Assembly (NCBI RefSeq): GCF_000009985.1 | Contig: NC_007626.1 | Coordinates: 4,023,943-4,087,942 of the forward strand | Source: Paramagnetospirillum magneticum AMB-1 | GTDB lineage: Bacteria; Pseudomonadota; Alphaproteobacteria; Rhodospirillales; Magnetospirillaceae | Direction: 5' to 3' | Length of the DNA stretch: 64,000 nucleotides | Shown here: positions 44,143 through 50,144 of the stretch, piece after piece | How the letters are laid out: every line of letters starts with the position of its first letter | How positions within the stretch are numbered: the first letter of the stretch is position 1 | The notes under the pieces: model-generated | Databases searched by the model: none | What the model was told of the DNA's origin: nothing | The model's input: only the letters and a program-made list of their open reading frames with translations | Program-made: the position numbers and the translations under genes

Positions 44143-44681
44143 AGTGGCGCCCTCCCATATGGTGCGGCTTGGGAGCCAAGTTCAGCTTGAAATTTATTGG
44201 ATACAATCCCATCAACCTGTGCTGCCTGCGGCTTGCGAACGCCGCTGATTCCCAAGGCGTTGTAGTCGTCCTGCCAAACGTGGGTGTTGCGGCGATTGCC
44301 TCCTCGGTTGAGCTCCCGGCACATCAACCACTGAATGCTGAGTTCGTCGTCCCAACTGACAAAGATCAGCTCAGGCAAACTGCCTGCCGGATCAAGCAAG
44401 CACGTCCATCGCGGTATGTGCTGGCCATACAGCTTGGGTTTGAAGTCAGCGAGCACCATGTAATCAGCGTCGCGCTCACCGTTGATTTGCGGGATTTTGT
44501 CCATCAGCTCGGCTGTGACGTGAGCTGGGGCGCTGGTTTGCAGGTACCAATGATCCGGAGTGTGGAAATTTAGATAAAAAGCTTCAACGGCATCAACCTC
44601 AACAGATATGCTGTAGCCTTTGTGGAATTTTGAGCCCTTTTTGGGGTTCGTGTTGTACCAAAGTTTGAATATTTGTTTCAT
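44139..44681 (-). CDS. Hypothetical protein, 180 aa
   Basis: I chose ATG at 44681, 8 bases after an ideal AAGGAGG; an upstream in-frame ATG would place that site inside the gene. The product starts MKQIFKLWYNTNPKKGSKFH and is rich in aromatic residues and Trp (WYLQTSAPAHV, LIFVSWDDELSIQWLM). It resembles no family that I know. The low GC of the 5' half suggests recent acquisition. It is coupled to the following 91-aa gene. Confidence 0.65.
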   Translation of the reverse strand: MKQIFKLWYNTNPKKGSKFHKGYSISVEVDAVEAFYLNFHTPDHWYLQTSAPAHVTAELMDKIPQINGERDADYMVLADFKPKLYGQHIPRWTCLLDPAGSLPELIFVSWDDELSIQWLMCRELNRGGNRRNTHVWQDDYNALGISGVRKPQAAQVDGIVSNKFQAELGSQAAPYGRAPL

Positions 44682-44713
44682 TACATTTGCCTCCTTGTAA
44701 TTCAAACGTGGAA

Positions 44714-44740
44714 AAGGGCGACGCTGGAAACGTCGCCCTT
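44714..44740. terminator. Strong hairpin in the leader of the minus-strand pair
   Basis: AAGGGCGACG pairs perfectly with CGTCGCCCTT across a 7-base loop. It lies just upstream of the minus-strand pair's ribosome site, so it could be a terminator of an upstream transcript or a leader attenuator. No clear T tract follows on either strand. Confidence 0.5.
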
Positions 44741-44858
44741 GGTTTGATTAACTGGCAGGCAATGAAACTGGCCTTGCTGGCACTTGTATTTATCTGTGAA
44801 TGCAATTCCGCATGCATGAAATCTGCGGGTTGAGCTGAAATTTTATCAACACATTCAC

Positions 44859-45040
44859 GTCCTGTGTTCCCGTCGCGTGTTCCTGTCATGTGTTCCGAAG
44901 GAACATCCCGTAGGGAAGCGTCATGTGTTTGTCGTCGTGTGTTTATCCATGAGGCCCAGGCCTGCACCAAGGCAGAGTGGTGGGCTCCAAACACCCGACT
45001 TTGGGCTTCCGCCCTATTCAACACATGACGAACACGCGAC
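44859..45040. repeat. Iteron-like repeat field (seven copies of GTCNYGTGTT)
   Basis: Five direct copies lie at 44859-44868 (GTCCTGTGTT), 44872-44881 (GTCGCGTGTT), 44885-44894 (GTCATGTGTT), 44920-44929 (GTCATGTGTT) and 44934-44943 (GTCGTGTGTT); two inverted copies lie at 45020-45029 and 45031-45040. The first three have an exact 13-bp period. A small palindrome TGTTCCGAAGGAACA (44891-44905) overlaps copy 3. Such spacing is typical of replication iterons or cooperative repressor sites. Confidence 0.65.
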
Positions 45041-45254
45041 TGAACATCTGACGTAAATTGCTCTTTGAAATAAATTAAATTCATTTCCTTATCCAGTTAA
45101 TCAAGCAGGTCAATGCGCTATCTTCAACACTAGACATCCCATAAAGGCACGTCGACTGAACCACACTGACCTACATGTATATTTAGCTTTCGATGCGGGA
45201 ATTAGGCCAATTGAATTCGCTATGATCAGCATTATTTTGGGATTTCGGGAAGAT

Positions 45255-45272
45255 GGTGGCCAATTGGCCACC
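45255..45272. promoter_or_regulatory. Perfect 18-bp palindrome
   Basis: GGTGGCCAATTGGCCACC is a perfect 18-bp palindrome in otherwise non-repetitive AT-rich DNA, about 140 bp upstream of the 151-aa gene. It may be an operator of a dimeric regulator. Confidence 0.5.
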
Positions 45273-45313
45273 TTTAAACCCATGTATGGAGCCGGTTAGG
45301 CTGATATCTCTAA

Positions 45314-45339
45314 AATTATCTTCACGCATGAAGATAATT
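45314..45339. promoter_or_regulatory. Inverted repeat operator candidate
   Basis: AATTATCTTCA and TGAAGATAATT form an 11-bp inverted repeat around CGCA, 73 bp upstream of the 151-aa gene start. It could act as an operator or a leader hairpin. Confidence 0.5.
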
Positions 45340-45411
45340 CCCTTTCAGGGGAGACCCATGAATCCAATTGGGTGACGTTAGCTCCAGTGCAATCACGCCC
45401 TGGAGGCAATC

Positions 45412-45867
45412 ATGTCCATCAAGAACCTCGAATTTTCCACCATTGCTCCGCCCAAGGTTTCGCGGAATGCGATGAATACCAAGACCCGTGCCCGCTCCAA
45501 GTTCATCGCCGCCGTGGTCAATCAGATCGGTGCCGTTGAAGCGGCGATTTCGGGTAAGAGCTTCGCCGTCCAGAAGGTGCGTCGCATCACGGGTGAAGAT
45601 GGATCGCACCGTCAGGTAAGCCATGATGTGCAGGTGCGACCCTGGTGGTTCCTCCAGGGTGATGTTTTCTATCTGGCTCCCAAGTATGCCAATCAGCCGC
45701 TGACGCTCGGTGCGAACAAGTCCAAGCCCACAGTGGTGTGCGGCAAGAGCCTGTCCGATGTGGCCGCCACGCTGAACACCGTCAAGGCTGCCGCTGAAGC
45801 GGGTGAGCTGGATGATGTGCTCGAAGCCCAGGCAATCACCGCTCGTAAGCGAATGACTAAGAAGTAG
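45412..45867 (+). CDS. Hypothetical protein, 151 aa
   Basis: The ATG follows CTGGAGG at good spacing. The product is basic (RNAMNTKTRARSKFIAAVVN, ITARKRMTKK at the end) with a beta-rich centre (VQKVRRITGEDG, VRPWWFLQGDVFYLAPKY). The size, basicity and strong upstream operator-like repeats suggest a DNA-associated or phage-like accessory protein, but I recognise no family. It is followed at once by a UUCG-type terminator, so it is transcribed alone. Confidence 0.72.
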   Translation: MSIKNLEFSTIAPPKVSRNAMNTKTRARSKFIAAVVNQIGAVEAAISGKSFAVQKVRRITGEDGSHRQVSHDVQVRPWWFLQGDVFYLAPKYANQPLTLGANKSKPTVVCGKSLSDVAATLNTVKAAAEAGELDDVLEAQAITARKRMTKK

Positions 45868-45877
45868 AGGAACCATA

Positions 45878-45897
45878 GGGGGCTTCGGCCCCCTTTT
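45878..45897 (+). terminator. Rho-independent terminator
   Basis: GGGGGC and GCCCCC pair around a TTCG tetraloop, followed by TTTTCTTTTT, 11 bp after the stop of the 151-aa gene. This is a textbook intrinsic terminator. Confidence 0.9.
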
Positions 45898-45914
45898 CTT
45901 TTTGGAGCCATCGC

Positions 45915-46241
45915 ATGCAACGCATCCGAATCATCCGCGAATTGAATGATCAGCTCCGACAGTATGGCATCGGCGGCAAGGTCTACATCACATCCGGCAT
46001 ACAGGCCCTTGAGGAGTGGCTGGGCCGCGCCATTATCACCACCGTCCGTGAGTTCGATCAATTCGATCAAAGCAACGATCCATATGGCGAGCATGACATG
46101 GGTGCGGTGGATGTAGCAGGTACAAAGGCCATGTGGAAAATCGACTACTACGATCCGTCGATTACCTACGCCAGCGATGATCCTGCTGATCCGCAAAAAA
46201 CCGTTCGCGTGCTCACGATCATGCTCGCCGATGAATATTGA
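45915..46241 (+). CDS. DUF3768 family protein (second copy)
   Basis: Like the copy at 8983, this 108-residue protein shows NDQLRQYGIGGKVYITSGIQ, NDPYGEHDMGAVDV, WKIDYYDPSITYASDDPADP and the terminal RVLTIMLADEY. A TTGGAG ribosome site precedes the ATG. Function unknown. In both islands the gene sits within a few hundred base pairs of the integrase gene. It follows the terminator of the 151-aa gene but may be expressed by read-through. Confidence 0.87.
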   Translation: MQRIRIIRELNDQLRQYGIGGKVYITSGIQALEEWLGRAIITTVREFDQFDQSNDPYGEHDMGAVDVAGTKAMWKIDYYDPSITYASDDPADPQKTVRVLTIMLADEY

Positions 46242-46528
46242 ATAGTGCCAAAAGAGCAGATCAGAAAATTTTAATACTTAAAATTCATGAAGCGCCGCTG
46301 TTGCGGCGTTTTGTGCTTTCACCGGACAGGGCATCCCTGCCGCATAGCCTCGCTCAAAAACGCGTTTTAACGCTCATACAACGCGATTTGCGAAGGGCCC
46401 GCCGCCCAACTAGCATAAATCGACAACGCCGCTGTGCGAGCGGAAAATCGCGCGAACTCGAAATCTGCGGGCGCCAGCTAGCGATGAGGCATCAAGGCAA
46501 ATGCCAGGCACTTGCAAAGCTGCTGCAC
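46242..46528. other. Intergenic stretch before the integrase
   Basis: The frame covering much of this region (46238-46597) has unusual composition and no ribosome site, and I treat it as non-coding. The only clear element is the hairpin at 46293-46312. Confidence 0.5.
46293..46312 (+). terminator. Rho-independent terminator after DUF3768
   Basis: CGCCGC and GCGGCG pair around TGTT and are followed by TTTT, about 50 bp after the DUF3768 stop codon. Confidence 0.8.
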
Positions 46529-48118
46529 TTATTTTCGGGTACGGACATCTGGAACGTCATTTTCGATTCGAATGAAGTATTCGCCATCCTTCGGTGAACC
46601 TCCAGCCTTCTTGTCCACCTTTTGCCGCCTGACTAGCACCGGTGCAGTTTTCTCTTTATTGACCCGTGTGATCATGCGTGCCTGGAAGCTATCCAAGCCT
46701 TCCGGGATATTCTTCCTTACGGAAGTGAGCACAGTGGCTTTTTGCATATTAGAGACATGACCATAGTGCTTCTCGATCATCTCCACGCTGGTTCCCATGT
46801 TTTTTGCCAGCGTGTAAGCATCCACATTATCCCCATACAATAGGCGGAAGGTCGCGTAGGTGTGCCTGAAGGAATAGGCTGAAAATTTCCTGCCGAATCT
46901 GTCATGGGTTATTTTCGAAAACTCAAAAGCTTTTTCGACAGGCCTCTCTATTGCGCCTAACTGCGTACCGTTAAAATTGCAAAACACCCATGAATCTGGC
47001 TCACAAGGCAATTGATGTTTCTTTTGAAATCGGATCAATTCCTCAACCACACTCCAGCACACAGGCATTGGGACGGTATCCCTCTCACCGGTCTTTCTCG
47101 CGGGATTGACGTGTATGACAAGTTGATTTTGGCCGTTTTCGTCCTTAAATGCGGAAAAGTCCCTCCACCGCAAGGTCTTGGCCTCTAGCGGCCGAAGTCC
47201 ACTATGCACTAGCAACTCACAAAAAAGGCGAGCCATCGTGCGGGGGACAAAGTGCTGTGGGCGAGGCGATTCCCGTTCCCATTCTTTGGCTTTCTTTAGA
47301 AATTTGACCCACTGCGGGTGTTCCAGAGCTGGGCGGCGATTTCTTTCCAGCTTTACCGGGACCTCAAGCTGTGGCTTGCGGGCAATAAACTTATTGCGCT
47401 CCGCCCACTTGAAAAATTGGGAAAGCGCATCTTTTTCGGCATACAGCAATGCCGAGGATGGCTCGACCGCAACCTTACCTGAAAGACGCTGAAGTTCGTC
47501 CGAATGACTGCGCCAGTAATTAATCCTCCAGCTCCAATATTTTTCCACATACAGGTCATCAATGAGATCGAATGCCCTTTCATCGAAATACTCGAAGAAA
47601 TACCTCCGGGCAAATCCCTCGAATGTTTTAATCCTATTTTGCGTATAGTACACGCCTCGCTCATCCAGCCATTTCTTCCAGATTCGGCTGAATTTGTGCC
47701 TCCCGTAAGGAATGCCGTGTCTCTCTTTGATCTCCACTTCTCGCTTTAAGTCCCTTGCCGCACTTAAAGCCTCAGCCAGATCATTGTGGCGCGTACTTTT
47801 TACAAGCCAATCCCCTTTGGGAGTTTTAATCCGCGCTTGCCACGGCCCGTTCACCGTATCGGTGCGCCGGTAGAGCAGTATGTCGCCATTTTCGAATGAA
47901 TGTTTTTCCGGGGATACGACTTGGTGCTCAGCCAGAACTTCAAAACTGTAAAGCTCAAGAGCGAATGCCTTGGCGACATCAATGTCACTAGACTTGGTGG
48001 AGCGCCGCAATGAGGCCCCACCCTTTAAGCGAAGCTTGCACTGCCATACGCCGCGCTTGCTAGCATCCGGACGCCTGTAAAGCGTTATCTCACCATCGTT
48101 TAGAACGACCTGCTCCAT
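46529..48118 (-). CDS. Tyrosine recombinase (integrase) of the amrS island
   Basis: From ATG at 48118 the protein has 529 residues; the longer TTG start at 48142 is less likely. Two consecutive arm-binding-like units appear at the N-terminus: DGEITLYRRPD with WQCKLRLKGG, then NGDILLYRRTD with WQARIKTPKGDW. A core-binding domain follows. Catalytic boxes are HSGLRPLEAKTL (Arg), AYSFRHTYATF (Arg-His, with Tyr in place of the usual first His) and MIEKHYGHV (His, nucleophilic Tyr). It lies 126 bp from the remnant amrS at the right junction and should have recombined the TTCTGGC core. Confidence 0.94.
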   Translation of the reverse strand: MEQVVLNDGEITLYRRPDASKRGVWQCKLRLKGGASLRRSTKSSDIDVAKAFALELYSFEVLAEHQVVSPEKHSFENGDILLYRRTDTVNGPWQARIKTPKGDWLVKSTRHNDLAEALSAARDLKREVEIKERHGIPYGRHKFSRIWKKWLDERGVYYTQNRIKTFEGFARRYFFEYFDERAFDLIDDLYVEKYWSWRINYWRSHSDELQRLSGKVAVEPSSALLYAEKDALSQFFKWAERNKFIARKPQLEVPVKLERNRRPALEHPQWVKFLKKAKEWERESPRPQHFVPRTMARLFCELLVHSGLRPLEAKTLRWRDFSAFKDENGQNQLVIHVNPARKTGERDTVPMPVCWSVVEELIRFQKKHQLPCEPDSWVFCNFNGTQLGAIERPVEKAFEFSKITHDRFGRKFSAYSFRHTYATFRLLYGDNVDAYTLAKNMGTSVEMIEKHYGHVSNMQKATVLTSVRKNIPEGLDSFQARMITRVNKEKTAPVLVRRQKVDKKAGGSPKDGEYFIRIENDVPDVRTRK

Positions 48119-48198
48119 CCCCGTCCCGCACACCTGTGTCAAAAACTGTGTTGGCGCAAAACGAGCATATTGGATCTGACTGAATTTTCAAAGATAAA

Positions 48199-48242
48199 TC
48201 TGTGTGTAAAACTGTGTGTTAAAATTTTTATCCACACACAGA
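48199..48242 (+). repeat. Arm-type repeats at the right island end
   Basis: TCTGTGTGT (48199-48207), ACTGTGTGT (48211-48219) and an inverted copy ACACACAGA (48234-48242) lie between the integrase gene and the junction. The second word is identical to the paired copies at the left end (21061-21080). Confidence 0.65.
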
Positions 48243-48244
48243 TT

Positions 48245-48595
48245 TCATAACACACTGATATTCATGGATTTTATATGTAAATAATCATCTGTCAGGATTT
48301 TCTGGCAGAACTTGCAGGTCAGGTTGCAGCCCGCCGTGCCGAAGGACAGGATGGGCGTGCCGGGCAGGAAGTGATTGAGCGGCTTCTTCTCGACGGGATC
48401 GACGCAGAACCCGGACGAGCGGCCATAGGTGGTCAGCACCATCGCTCCGCCATCATTGGCCCGCACGAAACAGAGCCCCCTCTGGCCGTCGTTCAGCTTG
48501 CACTCGCGCGGGCAGACGTCGCACTGCACCCGCCCATCGTCGAGGGCATGCCAGTAGCGTCCCGGAAAGTGTGAACCCTGGATGGCGTCGTTCAT
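48245..48595 (-). pseudogene. amrS: Displaced native 5' end of amrS
   Basis: From ATG at 48595 this frame encodes the first 98 residues of the host AmrS, up to the cluster motif GCNLTCKFCQ, then about 18 residues of island sequence before a stop at 48245. DGRVQCDVCPRECKLNDGQR and SSGFCVDPVEKKPLNHFLPG match the corresponding parts of the hybrid gene at 20210-21418. It keeps the native promoter side facing the MEMO-AMMECR1 gene but has lost the catalytic barrel. A short peptide with the cluster cysteines may still be produced. Confidence 0.88.
48300..48306 (+). other. Island attachment core, right
   Basis: TTCTGGC here matches the left core at 21003-21009. On the minus strand it ends the native amrS codons GTTCTGCCAGAA, after which the sequence turns AT-rich. 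Confidence 0.8.
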
Positions 48596-48643
48596 GGGGG
48601 AAGAGTACCATATCGGCGTCACATTTTCGCGCCCGAGGCCGCC

Positions 48644-50014
48644 ATGACCGCCATCCGCCCCACCGCCGTGGCAGGACAGTTCTATCCCGCCGATTTCGCC
48701 GAGGCCAACCGGCAGCTCACCGCCTTTCTCGACGGCGCGGTCGCCGCGCCTTGCGCCGGGCGTCGGCCAAAGGCGCTGATCGCGCCGCATGCCGGCTGGG
48801 TCTATTCCGGCCCGGTGGCGGCGGGGGCCTATGCCCTGCTGAAGCCCTTCCGGGGCAGCTGGTCCCGCGTGGTGCTGCTGGGCCCCAGCCACCGGGTGGC
48901 GTTCCAGGGCATGGCGCTGTCCTCGGCGGACCAGTGGGCCTCGCCGCTGGGCGCCGTGCCCCTGGACAAGGACTGGTCGCGCCTCGCGGGCGTGGCCGGG
49001 GTAGGCGTGCTGGATCAGGCCCATGCCCAGGAGCATTCCCTGGAGGTGCACGTCCCCTTCCTGCAGGCCACCATCGGCGAGTTCACCCTGCTGCCGGTAG
49101 TGATCGGCGATTCCTCGCCCGAGATGGTGGCCGGGCTGCTGGAGGCCCTGTGGGGCGGTGACGAGACGCTGATCGTCATCTCCACCGACCTCTCCCACTA
49201 TCTGCCCTACGAGCAATGCCGCAGCACCGACGGCCAGACCGTCGCCGCCATCGAGCACATGGATGCCGCCGCCCTGTCCCGCGACGGCGCCTGCGGCCGT
49301 CTTCCGGTGGGCGGGCTGCTGACCGCCGCCAAGCGCCGGGGGCTGGAGATCGTCACCCTGGACGTGCGCAATTCCGGCGATACCGCCGGGCCGAAGGACC
49401 GGGTGGTGGGTTACGGCGCCTGGGCCCTGTTTGAGACGGAGACACGCATGAGCGACGCCGACCAGATCAAGGCCGTGGGCCAGACCCTGCTGGAACTGTC
49501 CTGGGCCTCCATCCGCCACGGGCTGGAGACCGGAAGCCCCGCCGCCCCGCCCGCCGAGCGTCCCGGCATTCTGGGGCAGCCCGGCGCGGTGTTCGTCACC
49601 CTGAACCGCCAGGGAGGCTTGCGCGGCTGCATCGGTTCGGTGATCGCCTGGCGCCCCCTGGCCGAGGATTTGGTGGACAACGCCTTCAAATCCGCCTTCA
49701 AGGACCCGCGCTTTCCGCCCTTGACCCCCGAGGAGCTGGAGGGGCTTTCCCTGTCGCTCTCCGTCCTCACGCCCCCCGTCCCCATGAGTTTCCGCGACGA
49801 GGCCCACATGCTGGAGCAATTGCGGCCGCGCACCGACGGCCTGATCATCGAGGATGGCGGAAGGCGCGCCCTGTTCCTGCCCTCGGTGTGGGAGCAGTTG
49901 CCCGACAAGCATGCCTTCCTGGCCCACCTCAAGGCCAAGGCCGGCATGCCCCCCGGCCACTGGTCGCCAAGCTTCAAGGCCTCGCGCTTCCAGGCGGTGG
50001 AGATCGGCAAGTGA
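48644..50014 (+). CDS. MEMO-AMMECR1 fusion protein (AmmeMemoRadiSam proteins B and A)
   Basis: This 456-residue protein fuses two partners of the AmmeMemoRadiSam system. Residues about 1-265 are the MEMO domain (class III dioxygenase-like fold): VAGQFYPADFAEANRQL, LIAPHAGWVYSGPVAAGAY, LGPSHRVAF, EHSLEVHVPFLQ. Residues about 275-455 are AMMECR1: PGAVFVTLNRQGGLRGCIGS and LSLSVLTPPVPM. The family acts in an uncharacterised RNA- or nucleotide-related modification with the radical SAM protein. It is divergent from the remnant amrS 5' end, so the original pair was head to head; the island has moved the catalytic part of its partner 27 kb away. Confidence 0.93.
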   Translation: MTAIRPTAVAGQFYPADFAEANRQLTAFLDGAVAAPCAGRRPKALIAPHAGWVYSGPVAAGAYALLKPFRGSWSRVVLLGPSHRVAFQGMALSSADQWASPLGAVPLDKDWSRLAGVAGVGVLDQAHAQEHSLEVHVPFLQATIGEFTLLPVVIGDSSPEMVAGLLEALWGGDETLIVISTDLSHYLPYEQCRSTDGQTVAAIEHMDAAALSRDGACGRLPVGGLLTAAKRRGLEIVTLDVRNSGDTAGPKDRVVGYGAWALFETETRMSDADQIKAVGQTLLELSWASIRHGLETGSPAAPPAERPGILGQPGAVFVTLNRQGGLRGCIGSVIAWRPLAEDLVDNAFKSAFKDPRFPPLTPEELEGLSLSLSVLTPPVPMSFRDEAHMLEQLRPRTDGLIIEDGGRRALFLPSVWEQLPDKHAFLAHLKAKAGMPPGHWSPSFKASRFQAVEIGK

Positions 50015-50025
50015 GCCCCCCGCCT

Positions 50026-50133
50026 GTCATCCCGAGCGTAGCCGAGGGATCTCCACCCGGCGCGACGGGGCCAGATCGGGCAAGCCTTGCCAGAATGCGA
50101 TCCCTCCTCCCGATGGTCGTCGGGATGATAGCC
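50026..50133. repeat. REP-like intergenic palindromic repeat
   Basis: The unit starts TGTCATCCCGAGCG with GAGGGATCT and ends GATCCCTCC, CCGATGGTCGTCGGGATGAT, thus inverted at its ends. It shares these outer words with the repeat at 13990-14105. Confidence 0.7.
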
Positions 50134-50144
50134 ACGGTGGCGCC

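Larger units (their letters stand above)
44741..45411. other. Gene-poor control region
   Basis: This 670-bp stretch is dominated by repeats and palindromes (listed separately). A minus-strand frame at 44599-45084 has a start context, AAGGAAATG, but its sequence reads through the repeats and a hairpin and has unusual composition, so I do not call it. Region type: probable origin or operator field of the island. Confidence 0.5.
21003..48306 (+). mobile_element. Genomic island of about 27.3 kb inserted in amrS
   Basis: The boundaries are set by the two halves of native amrS, by the shared core TTCTGGC at both ends and by TGTGTGT-rich repeats 40-100 bp inside each end. An integrase gene lies at the right end, reading away from the junction into the island. 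The island carries a DNA-modification operon, a sensory cluster, an anion transporter unit, iteron-like repeats and many short unknown genes. GC content varies strongly within it, especially low at 27,700-29,400 and 44,600-45,300, so the cargo has mixed origins. No conjugation genes or phage structural genes are visible. Confidence 0.88.

Noticed and set aside
44859..45040. CRISPR array
   Set aside because: Repeats are 10 bp, spacing is 3-25 bp and orientation is mixed; no cas genes are present.
44599..45084. Minus-strand ORF of 161 codons with a plausible start context
   Set aside because: It runs through the iteron-like repeats and a strong hairpin, has unusual composition and overlaps the well-supported start of the 180-residue gene.
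46238..46597. Plus-strand ORF of 119 codons after DUF3768
   Set aside because: It contains the terminator hairpin, lacks a ribosome site and overlaps the integrase gene end.
21003..48306. Prophage
   Set aside because: No capsid, tail, terminase or lysis genes are visible; integrase, modification and sensory genes fit an island better.
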